NCBI RefSeq assembly: GCF_003732665.1
Contig: NZ_MOBP01000006.1
Location: 248,001-312,000 of the forward strand
Direction: 5' to 3'
Origin: Pseudomonas frederiksbergensis
Lineage (GTDB): Bacteria > Pseudomonadota > Gammaproteobacteria > Pseudomonadales > Pseudomonadaceae
DNA: 64,000 nucleotides
The notes under the pieces: model-generated
The model's input: the letters and a program-made list of their open reading frames with translations, nothing else
Databases searched by the model: none
Told to the model about the DNA's origin: nothing
Shown: one piece after another, positions 42,569 through 51,718 of the stretch
Layout of the letters: every line of letters begins with the position of its first letter
Numbering within the stretch: the stretch's first letter is position 1
Translations under genes and position numbers: made by a program

Positions 42569-43567
42569 TTACAGTGGCGCCTGGCTTAGGATGACTTCGG
42601 CCTTCTTCACGGCATCCGTTACGTCCAGTTCTTTGTCACTGAGCAGCGCCATGACCTGCGGATTCTGCAGGACATTGGCATTGGGACTGTGCAGCTGAGC
42701 CTGTCGTGAAATGATCACATACGCGTAAAACTGATCACGGGTACTGAACTCGGGACGAGCACTCACCGTGGCCAGTGTGTTCTCCATAAAGGCATGGCGA
42801 TCTGTCGGCGAGAGTCCCTTGAAGGTGTCGGGGAATTGCAAATGGATGTTCGCCGAGTACACCGCGATGTTTTCCTCTCGCGCTTGCTTGCTCACCTCGT
42901 CCTTGCTGGTCACGTTCTTGCTCAGTTGCTCGTAACCTTTTTCGCCTTCGCTGAGTTGCTGCGGGTTCATTCGTTGTTTCAGCGAGTCGACCTGTGCCGT
43001 GTCGTCGAGGACTCTGGCCCAACTGTAAGCCAGGGGCAGATTGGCTTTTTTTGTATGCATACGAATCAGGGTTTGCTGGGAATCCGGATCGCCATGGCGT
43101 GCCGAGCGTTCCAGCCAACGTATACCGAGGTCGAGGTCCGGCGTCTGTCCGTACATGCCATAGGCAAAGCTCTGGAACATGCCGAACTCGGCGCACGAGT
43201 CATTTCTGACCGCGGAATACGCCATATAGCCGAAGGCTTCCCGGTCGCGTTGGGCGCTGTCCTTGCTCGTGTCCTTTTCCGCGATGCTGGCCAGATAACA
43301 CAAGGCCCGCTCATGGGTGGGCGCGGCCATGATCAGGCAGCTGCGGGCTTGCTCAGGCTTTTCGTCGTTGTACAACTGGTAACCGATGCCGTAGAGCAGA
43401 TCGCTGTCCATGTCGAGGTTGCAATACTCGTTGGCAACGGCTTGCGGTAACAGCTCCTTGAGGCTGAGCTTGGGCAAGGTGGCGTTCAGCGTCTCGTCTG
43501 GCGATGGCGCGCCGCAGCCGACAAGCGCGGTGGCCAATGCCAGCGGCAGCAGGTTTTTACATTTCAA
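42569..43567 (-). CDS. Hypothetical lipoprotein with Sel1-like repeats
   Basis: 332 residues. Signal MKCKNLLPLALATALVGC ends in lipobox LVGC, so it is a probable outer-membrane lipoprotein. The middle contains Sel1/TPR-like helices (DLLYGIGYQLYNDEKPEQAR; DLGIRWLERSARHGDPDSQQ). The start codon is TTG at 43567 with AGGGAA upstream; there is no in-frame ATG at the signal peptide. Function unknown, perhaps protein-protein contacts in the envelope. The 280 bases upstream contain no credible gene. Confidence 0.78.
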   Translation of the reverse strand: MKCKNLLPLALATALVGCGAPSPDETLNATLPKLSLKELLPQAVANEYCNLDMDSDLLYGIGYQLYNDEKPEQARSCLIMAAPTHERALCYLASIAEKDTSKDSAQRDREAFGYMAYSAVRNDSCAEFGMFQSFAYGMYGQTPDLDLGIRWLERSARHGDPDSQQTLIRMHTKKANLPLAYSWARVLDDTAQVDSLKQRMNPQQLSEGEKGYEQLSKNVTSKDEVSKQAREENIAVYSANIHLQFPDTFKGLSPTDRHAFMENTLATVSARPEFSTRDQFYAYVIISRQAQLHSPNANVLQNPQVMALLSDKELDVTDAVKKAEVILSQAPL

Positions 43568-43847
43568 TGGATATTCCCTGATCGGCGATTGAATAGAGAT
43601 CGCATGGCACGGGCAGGGGAAGAGCGGGAAGGCAAAGCAATCCGTGCTTCGGTTTTAATGCCAGCGATTCCATGCTGCTTGAGTCGGCGTAAACGCGTCG
43701 AATTTCTCAAGTGCGCGCATTCTACTGAAAGCACCCGGGCATACAAACCTGTATGGATGCGGCACCGGCGGTGTGATCGAGCAGCGCGCGCTGCTGAGTC
43801 TGATGATGATTGTGACGATCTGGCGCGATTAGACCGGTTTGCCACGC

Positions 43848-44672
43848 TCAGAGTTGGCGATTCAAACCAAACCGCTTCATCAAGGTCGACTCCAGCAACC
43901 CCTTGGGCAGCAGCGTCGCCAGCAGTGGCAGAGCCCGGCTGCCATTGCCGATGCGGATCAGCCGTGGCGGTTTTTCCTGCTGCACTGCCTTCAGCAACAC
44001 TGCGGCAAACTCTCCGGCTGGGGTTGGTTTGTCCTGGGACGCCTTGGCCCGTGCGCGAATGCCCTCACGCAGCGGCCACCACGGCGATTGTTCGCTGATC
44101 AGTTGCTCGGCTTCGTGGCCGGCATTCTTGGCGAAACTGGTGTCGATGGCACCGGGTTGGACTTCCATCACGCGGATGCCGAATGGCGCCAGTTCCATGC
44201 GCAAGGCATCGCTCAGGGCATGCACGGCGGCTTTCGAAGCGCAGTAGGCGCCGGCGAATGGCGTGACCAGAACGCCGGATACGCTGCCGATATTCACGAC
44301 CAGACCCTTGGCCCGACGCAGCACTGGAAACAGCGCACGGGTGACACCCACCACCGCAAACACGTTGGTTTCGAACTGGCGCTGCATCGCCGGCACGCCA
44401 CCATCGAGCAGCGGCCCCATGGCGCCATAACCGGCGTTGTTGATCAGCACATCGAGGCCGCCATGTTGCTGATTAATGCGCCCGCTCAGTTGATCGAGTG
44501 CCGCGCCATCGTTGACGTCCAGTTGCACTGCGGTGAAACCGGCCGCCGCCAGTACGGCCACGTCTTCAGCCTTGCGGGCACTGGCCCAGACTTCGTAGCC
44601 GGCGGTTTTGAACACATCGGCCAGGGCGCGGCCGATGCCGCTGGAACAACCGGTAATCAACGCAACGGGCAT
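43848..44672 (-). CDS. Short-chain dehydrogenase/reductase
   Basis: 274 residues. Classical SDR: cofactor motif TGCSSGIG, NNAG motif (LINNAGYG), catalytic Ser (NIGSVSG) and YxxxK (YCASK). Substrate unknown; NADP preference is possible. ATG at 44672 (MPVALITG) with AAGGA upstream is preferred to 44690. Followed (in gene order, preceded) by the small membrane-protein gene ending at 44705. Confidence 0.87.
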   Translation of the reverse strand: MPVALITGCSSGIGRALADVFKTAGYEVWASARKAEDVAVLAAAGFTAVQLDVNDGAALDQLSGRINQQHGGLDVLINNAGYGAMGPLLDGGVPAMQRQFETNVFAVVGVTRALFPVLRRAKGLVVNIGSVSGVLVTPFAGAYCASKAAVHALSDALRMELAPFGIRVMEVQPGAIDTSFAKNAGHEAEQLISEQSPWWPLREGIRARAKASQDKPTPAGEFAAVLLKAVQQEKPPRLIRIGNGSRALPLLATLLPKGLLESTLMKRFGLNRQL

Positions 44673-44704
44673 GGCGCGGTCCTTGTGCAAAAGTAGAAAG
44701 GGGA

Positions 44705-45169
44705 TCAGTCGGAGAAACTACCCTGTAAACGCTCGGCGCGAAACTCCAGGGTTTGCGGGCGGTAACCGGGGCGCAGCGGTGGCAATGGCAAGCAATCTTC
44801 CCAATTGGCGCCGGCCTGCAATTCGCCGGGGCCGCGATAACGCGGGGCGGCGTATTGATTGTCGGCCAGGTTCACCGTGTCGCCGGGCGCGTAGGCGGCG
44901 ATGCGCCAACGCAGTTCGGTCAGCGGCACGTCGTTGCCGTTGTTCATTTTCAGCAGCAGCGGGCGGTCTGCCGGGCAGTGTTCGGGAGCGTAGCTGATGC
45001 GCAGCTCAAGGCGCGCCAGTTGCTTGACCTCGCGGTTGTCCAGCCAGATCACCCAGGTGGCGACCAGACCCAGGCCCACAGCGGCGGCCACCGACACGGG
45101 AAACGCCTTGGCGGGGTAGCGCAGCAACAGGATCAGCCAGGTGATGACCAGCAGGACGCCGATGAACAT
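44705..45169 (-). CDS. Hypothetical membrane-anchored protein
   Basis: 154 residues. Two adjacent hydrophobic segments at the N-terminus (FIGVLLVITWLILLLRYPAK; VSVAAAVGLGLVATWVIWLD), then a soluble beta-rich domain (LELRISYAPEHCPADRPLLL; ELRWRIAAYAPGDTVNL) probably outside the cytoplasm. Similar Pseudomonas proteins are often labelled multidrug transporter without evidence. AAGGAG precedes the ATG. Likely cotranscribed with the SDR gene 32 bases downstream. Confidence 0.75.
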   Translation of the reverse strand: MFIGVLLVITWLILLLRYPAKAFPVSVAAAVGLGLVATWVIWLDNREVKQLARLELRISYAPEHCPADRPLLLKMNNGNDVPLTELRWRIAAYAPGDTVNLADNQYAAPRYRGPGELQAGANWEDCLPLPPLRPGYRPQTLEFRAERLQGSFSD

Positions 45170-45293
45170 GTGTGAACGCTCCTTGAACTCATGGCGACCA
45201 TCCTACCGAAGGGCTGAGGGAATGGACATTCGTCGATCAAGGTCTGTAGCCGTTGGTCGGCACTGTAATTTCTGACAGTAGCCTGGAATATTC

Positions 45294-45317
45294 ACCAGCG
45301 GTTAGATGACCGCTGGT
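45294..45317. other. Perfect 9-bp hairpin just upstream of the RHS toxin gene
   Basis: ACCAGCGGT / ACCGCTGGT with a 6-base loop ends 19 bases before the ATG. No T run, so not a terminator; may be an operator or a leader hairpin. A second smaller inverted repeat ACTGT/ACAGT lies at about 45262-45279. Confidence 0.55.
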
Positions 45318-45336
45318 AAACAGGGACGACACGGGC

Positions 45337-48111
45337 ATGCCGGCCTCAACGATGCTGCACCACAAAACACCAGGATTGTCCGTTGTCGATTCGCGTGGCC
45401 TGACGGTCCGTTCGGTTGAGTATTGGCGCGAGGTCGAAGGCGTCACCGCCCAGGCACGCATCAACCGCACGTTCCACGATGCCGCAGCACGTAGGGTTGA
45501 ACAGTGGGACCCACGGCTTTGGGCGTTGCAAAAAGAAGATCCGCTGACGCCCGTCAACCTCACAACGTTGTTCTCGATGACCGGTAACGCGCTGTTCACT
45601 GACAGTGTCGACGCCGGTTGGCAGCTCAGCTTGCCGGGTCTTGGCAACGAGGTGTTACTGGGCTGGGACAGCCGAGGTGTGCGCCGTGAGATTGAGTACG
45701 ACGACTTGCTTCGCCCTGTGGCCGTTTTCGAACAAACCGCCACGCAGCCACGGCACTGTGTCGAACGCATGGAATATGGCACTCCCGAACAGGGCAGCCA
45801 GACGCAGAATCAATACGGGCAGTTGATTCGTCACGATGACCCCGCCGGTCGCTTGAACTTCGCAGCGTTCAACCTCATTGGCCGGTGTGTTGAGCAAACT
45901 CGACTGTTCGAGGGTGATGCATCAAACGCTCACTTCACCACACGCTGGCGTTACAGCACGCAGGGCGAGGTATTGGAGCAAGTCGATGCCAGGGAAAACC
46001 GCCTTGCCTTCGAGTTCACACTCGACGGTCGGTTGCGCGAAACCCGGTTGCAGTTAAAGGACCAGAACGGCTGGAAATCGCTGGTGCGCGATATCCGCTA
46101 CAACGCCGAGGCGAAAATCGAGCAAGAAACCGCGGGCAACGATGTGCAAACGATCCTCACGTATTGCCCTGAAGACGGTCGCTTGACAGAGCGTCGGGCC
46201 TACAGCGATCAGGTCGGATTACTGCAACATCTGCTCTACGCCTATGACCGAATGGGAAACATCCTGAGCATCGAGGACAAGGCGTTGTTGCCCCGCTACT
46301 TCAATAATCAGCGTGTCGATCCCATCAGCGTCTTTAGCTACGACAGCCTTGATCAATTGATCAAGGCGTCTGGCTGGGAGGCGGGCAGCGCCAATCAGGG
46401 GCCGGCATCGGTGGGGCGGAGCGATCCGGCGGCGGTCAGTAACTATCAGCAGGTCTACCGCTATGACGAGGGTGGCAATCTACTGAAACTGACGCACGTC
46501 GGCGCGCAGAGCTCGGGGCGTGAACTAAAAGCCGCCCGGTACAGCAATCGCTGTCTGCCGTATCGCAATGGCGTGCCGCCCAGCGAAGACGAAATCGCCG
46601 CCGCGTTCGATGCCGGCGGTAATTTGCTTGAGCTGGATCAGGGCCGGTTGTTGACGTGGAATTCGCGTAGCCAGTTGCAATCGGTCAGCCCGGTGGAGCG
46701 CGAATCCGGACGCAATGACAGTGAGTCGTATGTTTACGACGGTGGCGGTCAACGGGTGCGCAAAATTCGCACGTTGCAGACCCATGCCCGGACGGTGGTG
46801 GCTGATGCGCGTTACTTGCCTGGACTTGAACTGCGCACCGATGACGGGACTGCGCAGAGGTTGCAGGTGGTCACCGCTCGGGCGGGTCTCAACAGCGTGC
46901 GAGTGCTGCACTGGGAGACCGATCCACCCCACGGCATACGCAACGATCAGTACCGTTACAGCCTCGTCGATCACTTGGGTTCTTGCACGCTGGAGCTTGC
47001 GAGTGACGCGCGAATTATCAGCCGGGAAGTCTATTACCCGTTTGGCGCAACCGCCTGGTTTGCCGCCGATGATGTGAATGAAGTCAGTTACAAAATCATT
47101 CGTTATTCGGGCAAAGAACAGGATGCCACAGCGCTTTATTACTACGGCCTGCGTTATTACGTGCCGTGGTTGCAGCGCTGGCTCAACCCGGATCCGGCCG
47201 GCGGCATCGACGGCCATAACCGCTACCGGGCGATGCGCAACAATCCACTGGTCTATGCAGACCCCGATGGCCGAGTGCCGAACCAGACGTCCACCACCGA
47301 GTCTCGCGATCAGATGTATCACCACCTGGCGCAGCAAGGGCTGGTGACCCAGGTGCAAGCGGCGGGCATGCAACCGATACGCAATTTTTTTGAGGACAGC
47401 CCGGATCCGAATGTTCAAGCCTATCGCCGGGAAATACCCCGGGCCTTGCAGGAGTTGGGGGCCAAGGACAGCTCTAATCTGATGAACACCCACCAGGCCC
47501 ATGTGATCGCCGCCGCTCGTACCAATACCGCGTCACCCTCGGGCGCGGTGCTCTATCACTCGGGTGAGGTCATGTCCTCGGTGATGAGCACGGTGATCGG
47601 CGAAGACATGACCAGTCGGATCATGGGACCGTTGTCGGTGGCCTTCAACAGCCCGGTCGAATCGCCGGAGGTCCTGGCGGCCCGGCGCGATACCGTGGCC
47701 TCGGGGTTCGTGGTGGGCGGCAAACTGGCCATGCATGCCAGCCATCCGGCCCTGCAATTGGTCGGTGCCGTGAGCGTGGCGATGGGCAACGCGATGAAGC
47801 AGTCGGAAGCCCAGACGGTCATTCAGCACCGGATACTGAGCAACATCGCTGTATCCGGAGCGTCCCAGGCACCGGCACCGGCGGTGGAGCCAGGCGTGGT
47901 GTTTGAACGGTTGCATGATCAGGTCGTGCCGGGCTCGCGGCCGTCGCTGTTCGCCGAGGTGTCTGACCCGACTACGCCAGCCCCCAGCGCTTTCGCGCAG
48001 GAGCTGTTCGCGGCAGCATTTGCCCCGTCGCAAAACGTGCCGTCGCCCGAACCCATGCGACGGTTCAAGGGCGGGTCGGCTGCAATGGCGCGAAAGATGT
48101 CGCGGACGTAG
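45337..48111 (+). CDS. RHS/TccC-type toxin complex protein with unknown C-terminal domain
   Basis: 924 residues. Starts with the TccC-like segment GLSVVDSRGLTVRSVEYWRE, followed by YD/RHS repeats and the RHS core ending near residue 645 (LRYYVPWLQRWLNPDPAGG; NNPLVYADPDG), where these proteins cleave themselves to release the C-terminal toxin inside the shell. The 280-residue C-terminal region (from about residue 646) has no motif I recognise; it contains an Ala/Gly-rich hydrophobic helix region and ends in a basic tail RRFKGGSAAMARKMSRT. No TcA or TcB genes are in the window. GGGACGACACGGGC precedes the ATG; an ATG at 45352 is possible. Confidence 0.9.
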   Translation: MPASTMLHHKTPGLSVVDSRGLTVRSVEYWREVEGVTAQARINRTFHDAAARRVEQWDPRLWALQKEDPLTPVNLTTLFSMTGNALFTDSVDAGWQLSLPGLGNEVLLGWDSRGVRREIEYDDLLRPVAVFEQTATQPRHCVERMEYGTPEQGSQTQNQYGQLIRHDDPAGRLNFAAFNLIGRCVEQTRLFEGDASNAHFTTRWRYSTQGEVLEQVDARENRLAFEFTLDGRLRETRLQLKDQNGWKSLVRDIRYNAEAKIEQETAGNDVQTILTYCPEDGRLTERRAYSDQVGLLQHLLYAYDRMGNILSIEDKALLPRYFNNQRVDPISVFSYDSLDQLIKASGWEAGSANQGPASVGRSDPAAVSNYQQVYRYDEGGNLLKLTHVGAQSSGRELKAARYSNRCLPYRNGVPPSEDEIAAAFDAGGNLLELDQGRLLTWNSRSQLQSVSPVERESGRNDSESYVYDGGGQRVRKIRTLQTHARTVVADARYLPGLELRTDDGTAQRLQVVTARAGLNSVRVLHWETDPPHGIRNDQYRYSLVDHLGSCTLELASDARIISREVYYPFGATAWFAADDVNEVSYKIIRYSGKEQDATALYYYGLRYYVPWLQRWLNPDPAGGIDGHNRYRAMRNNPLVYADPDGRVPNQTSTTESRDQMYHHLAQQGLVTQVQAAGMQPIRNFFEDSPDPNVQAYRREIPRALQELGAKDSSNLMNTHQAHVIAAARTNTASPSGAVLYHSGEVMSSVMSTVIGEDMTSRIMGPLSVAFNSPVESPEVLAARRDTVASGFVVGGKLAMHASHPALQLVGAVSVAMGNAMKQSEAQTVIQHRILSNIAVSGASQAPAPAVEPGVVFERLHDQVVPGSRPSLFAEVSDPTTPAPSAFAQELFAAAFAPSQNVPSPEPMRRFKGGSAAMARKMSRT

Positions 48112-48117
48112 AGGCAA

Positions 48118-48181
48118 AAAAAAGCCCCCGACGAACCCACTGCGGATAGGGAAAACGCAGTGGGCTCGACGAGGGCTTTTT
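48118..48181. terminator. Bidirectional terminator between RHS gene and algA
   Basis: Long stem of AAAAGCCC, CGA, CCCACTGCG against CGCAGTGGG, TCG, GGGCTTTT with runs of A on the left and T on the right; serves both convergent transcripts. Confidence 0.85.
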
Positions 48182-48195
48182 ATTTCGCTAAACGC

Positions 48196-49647
48196 TTACT
48201 GCGCGATGGTTTTCACCGACACGCCGCGTTCAACCGGGGTGGAACGACCGTAGATATCTTCGAAGCGCTCGATATCGTCTTCACCCAGGTAGCTGCCCGA
48301 TTGCACTTCGATGATCTCGAGTGGAATCTTGCCTGGGTTGCGCAGACGGTGGACCGAGGCGATCGGGATGTAGGTCGACTGGTTTTCGCAGAGCAGGAAC
48401 ACGTTCTCGTCGCAGGTCACTTCAGCGGTGCCGCTGACCACGATCCAGTGTTCGGCGCGGTGGTGGTGCATTTGCAGCGACAGGCACGCGCCCGGCTTGA
48501 CCGAGATGTGCTTGACCTGGAAACGACCGCCCATGTCCACCGAGTCATAGGAGCCCCACGGACGATAGACTTCGCAGTGGTTCTGGGTTTCGCTGCGGCC
48601 CTGTTCGTTGAGGGTGTTGACCATCTGTTTCACGCCTTGGACCGAGTCCTTGTGGGCGATCATCATGGCGTCCTTGGTTTCGACGACCACGATGTTTTCC
48701 AGGCCGATCACCGACACCAGTTTGCCGTTGCCGTGGATCATGCAGTTCTTGCTGTCCTGAATGACCACATCGCCTTTGGACACGTTGCCATTGGCGTCTT
48801 TTTCGTTCACTTCCCACAGCGACGCCCAGCAACCGACATCGCTCCAGCCGGCGGTCAGCGGTACGACGCAGGCGCGCTGGGTTTTTTCCATCACGGCGTA
48901 GTCGATGGAGTTGTCCGGGCAGCAGGCGAAGGTGGCTTCGTCGAAGGTGATGGTGTCGTTGTCTTGCTCGCTGCGCTCAAGGGTCAGCAGGCAGGTGTCG
49001 TAGATGTCCGGGTCATGCTTTTTCAGCTCTTCGAGGAAGCGGCTGGCGCGGAACAGGAACATGCCGCTGTTCCAGAAATAACCGCCGGATTCGACGTATT
49101 CGGTGGCGCGCTTGACGTCCGGTTTCTCGACAAAATGCGAGACGCGGCTGACGCCTTCGGGCAATAGCGAATCGTTGGTGGATTTGATGTAGCCATAACC
49201 GGTTTCCGGTTTGGTCGCCGGTACGCCGAACAGCACCATTTCGCCGTTTTCCGCCGCGACGGTGGCCAGGGCCAACGCGCGTTGCAGGGCTTTCTGGTCT
49301 TCCAGCACGTGGTCGGCCGGCAGCACCAGCATCAACTCGTCGCGACCTTCATTGACCAGCATCATCGCGGTCAGGGCCACGGCCGGCGCGGTGTTGCGAC
49401 CGAACGGTTCCATCAGGATGCGCTGCACTTCGAGATTACGGGTGCTCAGCTGCTCGTTGACGATGAAGCGGTGGTCCTTGTTGCAGACCACGATCGGGGA
49501 GTCCATGCCTTCGAACACCAGGCGTTCCAGGGTTTGCTGGAACAGGGTGTGCTCGCCGGTCAAGGCCAGGAACTGTTTAGGAAACTGTTTACGCGAAAGC
49601 GGCCAAAGACGTGAGCCGCTACCACCTGACAAGATTACCGGAATCAT
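48196..49647 (-). CDS. algA: Mannose-6-P isomerase / GDP-mannose pyrophosphorylase
   Basis: 483 residues, bifunctional enzyme of alginate precursor supply: fructose-6-P to mannose-6-P and mannose-1-P to GDP-mannose. N-terminal nucleotidyltransferase with LSGGSGSRLWPLSR and FVEKPD; C-terminal cupin isomerase domain with metal ligands in QMHHHRAEHW. ATG at 49647 has AAGGAG upstream. Last gene of the alginate operon; separated from algF by 213 bases holding a REPIN. Confidence 0.97.
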   Translation of the reverse strand: MIPVILSGGSGSRLWPLSRKQFPKQFLALTGEHTLFQQTLERLVFEGMDSPIVVCNKDHRFIVNEQLSTRNLEVQRILMEPFGRNTAPAVALTAMMLVNEGRDELMLVLPADHVLEDQKALQRALALATVAAENGEMVLFGVPATKPETGYGYIKSTNDSLLPEGVSRVSHFVEKPDVKRATEYVESGGYFWNSGMFLFRASRFLEELKKHDPDIYDTCLLTLERSEQDNDTITFDEATFACCPDNSIDYAVMEKTQRACVVPLTAGWSDVGCWASLWEVNEKDANGNVSKGDVVIQDSKNCMIHGNGKLVSVIGLENIVVVETKDAMMIAHKDSVQGVKQMVNTLNEQGRSETQNHCEVYRPWGSYDSVDMGGRFQVKHISVKPGACLSLQMHHHRAEHWIVVSGTAEVTCDENVFLLCENQSTYIPIASVHRLRNPGKIPLEIIEVQSGSYLGEDDIERFEDIYGRSTPVERGVSVKTIAQ

Positions 49648-49742
49648 GTTGTTACTCCTTAAAATCGATTTGGTTAGAGCTACTGCGTTCTGTCGTTTCA
49701 CTCTTGTTCTTATTCCGTAGCCTGACTGGCGCTGCGGTCCAG

Positions 49743-49832
49743 TGTGGGAGCGAGCCTGCTCGCGAAGGCGGCGTATCAGTCGACATCGATGTTGAATGTC
49801 AGACCGCTTTCGCGAGCAGGCTCGCTCCCACA
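49743..49832. repeat. 90-bp REPIN between algF and algA
   Basis: Arms TGTGGGAGCGAGCCTGCTCG and complement, exactly 90 bases, inside the alginate transcript. Confidence 0.93.
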
Positions 49833-49860
49833 GGGGAACCGAGCCGGTCAGGCAAAATGA

Positions 49861-50514
49861 TTAGCGCGTCGAAACCGGGCGCTTCACCCACACTGGCGAC
49901 AGGCTGCTGCCGCTGCCGGTGACGTACAGCACCGCTGCTTCACCGCGTTCCAGGGCAACCGGTTTCACTTCGCCGACTTTGGTGGCGCCGTCGTACAGGG
50001 CCAGGCTGACTTTCACCGGGTTGATTTCACGTTCGCCACGGCCCTTGGCCGCTACCGACGGAACCACTTCGGTCTTGCCGTCGGCGGTTTTCAGGGTCAG
50101 GGCCTTGTCGCTCAGGTTTTGCACGCGGACCAGGGATTTCTGCTTGTTCTTGAACGGCGGCTCTTCGATCAGTTGCGGCGCGCCGCTGGCGTTGTTGACC
50201 AGGGTGTAATAGTGGTCGCCGGCGAGTTTCACCGGCAGGCTCTGGCTGCCGACCTTGGCGCTGTAGTCGCCGCCCGGCATGAAGCTGAAGTCGCTGCTGG
50301 CCAGGGGCGCAACATCGTTCACAGCGGTGGTGCCGACGGTGGCGCTGACTTCAGCATTACTGGCGTTGTAGACCCGCACGAAGGACGAGCCTTTCGGTGC
50401 GGTCGGGCCGTAGAGTGCGGCGTCGCCAGCGAAGGCGGACATCGACAGAACGCTCATGCCTGCAACGAGTGCGAAGGTCTTGGCGAGACGGCGAGGAGTA
50501 GTAGTGAAAGTCAT
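49861..50514 (-). CDS. algF: Alginate O-acetylation protein AlgF
   Basis: 217 residues, periplasmic. Signal peptide ending SMSAFA-GDAALYG, then beta-rich domains (FVRVYNASNAEVSATVGTTA; KSLVRVQNLSDKALTLKTAD). Works with AlgI, AlgJ and AlgX in acetylating mannuronate residues; its own chemistry is thought to be non-catalytic. GAGAGG lies upstream of the ATG; 17 bases after algJ. Confidence 0.95.
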   Translation of the reverse strand: MTFTTTPRRLAKTFALVAGMSVLSMSAFAGDAALYGPTAPKGSSFVRVYNASNAEVSATVGTTAVNDVAPLASSDFSFMPGGDYSAKVGSQSLPVKLAGDHYYTLVNNASGAPQLIEEPPFKNKQKSLVRVQNLSDKALTLKTADGKTEVVPSVAAKGRGEREINPVKVSLALYDGATKVGEVKPVALERGEAAVLYVTGSGSSLSPVWVKRPVSTR

Positions 50515-50531
50515 GGGTGTACCTCTCTCTT

Positions 50532-51707
50532 TCAGTTTTGCGCCCGGTCGGGCGTCTCGGATTTAGTGTTTGCGGCTACGTTTTGTTGGCGCACGCCAGC
50601 TTCTTTGAGCTCTGCGACCCACTGCGGGTCGGCGTCACCGATTTCGTTGTTCACAGGCAGATAACGTTCAGGAAACTCCCAGATCAGCACCTGTGGCGGG
50701 CTGTTCTTGAAAGCATCACTTTTCAGGTAGCTGAGCATCGGCAGAATCGGGCCGTGGCCGTCCTCGGCGTAATTCACCACGTCGCTTTTCAGCGCTTGCT
50801 TCAGCGCACCGACGAAATTCCAGTTCGGGTTGGCGCTGTAGCTGGTGCCGATCAGGGCCACCGGCACTTCGCTGTTGGCGAACAGGGCATCGTCAGCGGC
50901 AGGCTGATCGTCAGCCGCCACGGTGTTGCGCTTCTGCAGCGGCTCGGTGGCCGGCATCAGGTTTTCGAACAGCGGATCCAGCGGCAGGAACAGTCGCAGA
51001 TCGCCCTTGTGGGTGACTTTTTCCGCCGGTGTCGTGACGAAGTTTTGCGGTTCGCCGCTGAGCGGGGTTTTCGCGGCAATGGTCTTGGCCAGGGTTTCGG
51101 CGGCGATTTGCGCGCCTTCTGGAGTCCAGTGGGTGTCGGTGCGCAGGAACACTTGCTCACCTTTCAACTTGGCCTGATTGAACGGGCCGAGCAGGTCGGG
51201 GGCGAGGATCTTGTCCGCCGCCACACGAGCGTGGAAGTCCTGATACAGATTGGCGTGGATGCTCGCCGGTTTCACTTCACCCAGGTGTTCCGGGTACAGG
51301 CGAACCTTGGCCGGCACGATCGCCATCACCAGTTTCACGCCTTTGGCTTTCAACTGTTGGCGCACGCCTTCGACCAGCGCGTAGTTGCCTTGCAGGTTCA
51401 GTTCTTCGTTGACGATCGGGTTGAATTCTTCATCGCTGTACAACCATTGATCGCGACCGAGCACCACGCCCGGACGACCTTCGTTGAACAGTTTGAAATC
51501 CAGCGCGGCCCAGAGGTTGGTGCCCAGGCGCTTGATCGGGAACTCGGCGTCGTAGTGCGTCTCCACGGCTTTGGTCCAGCGGCCGTTGAGCACCGTGGTT
51601 TCGGCACTGGTGCTGAACCCGAAGAAGCTGCGCGTGGACCACAGGCCCAGGACCAACAGCGTCACCAGGAACAGGGCGATGTAGAGGATGCGTAATGAGC
51701 GGGTCAT
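50532..51707 (-). CDS. algJ: Alginate O-acetyltransferase AlgJ
   Basis: 391 residues. N-terminal signal-anchor (LRILYIALFLVTLLVLGLW) and a periplasmic SGNH-like domain. Catalytic Asp-His pair in RTDTHWTPEGA and Ser in IGTSYSANPNWNF are present. Takes acetyl groups passed across the inner membrane by AlgI. Located 11 bases after algI and 17 bases before algF. Confidence 0.95.
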   Translation of the reverse strand: MTRSLRILYIALFLVTLLVLGLWSTRSFFGFSTSAETTVLNGRWTKAVETHYDAEFPIKRLGTNLWAALDFKLFNEGRPGVVLGRDQWLYSDEEFNPIVNEELNLQGNYALVEGVRQQLKAKGVKLVMAIVPAKVRLYPEHLGEVKPASIHANLYQDFHARVAADKILAPDLLGPFNQAKLKGEQVFLRTDTHWTPEGAQIAAETLAKTIAAKTPLSGEPQNFVTTPAEKVTHKGDLRLFLPLDPLFENLMPATEPLQKRNTVAADDQPAADDALFANSEVPVALIGTSYSANPNWNFVGALKQALKSDVVNYAEDGHGPILPMLSYLKSDAFKNSPPQVLIWEFPERYLPVNNEIGDADPQWVAELKEAGVRQQNVAANTKSETPDRAQN

Positions 51708-51718
51708 GGTCAGATCCC

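Noticed and set aside
43568..43847. Possible tRNA or small gene in the 280-base gap between the lipoprotein and SDR genes
   Set aside because: No cloverleaf, no ribosome site, and the minus-strand frame is Arg/Ser-rich junk; I see nothing definite in this stretch.
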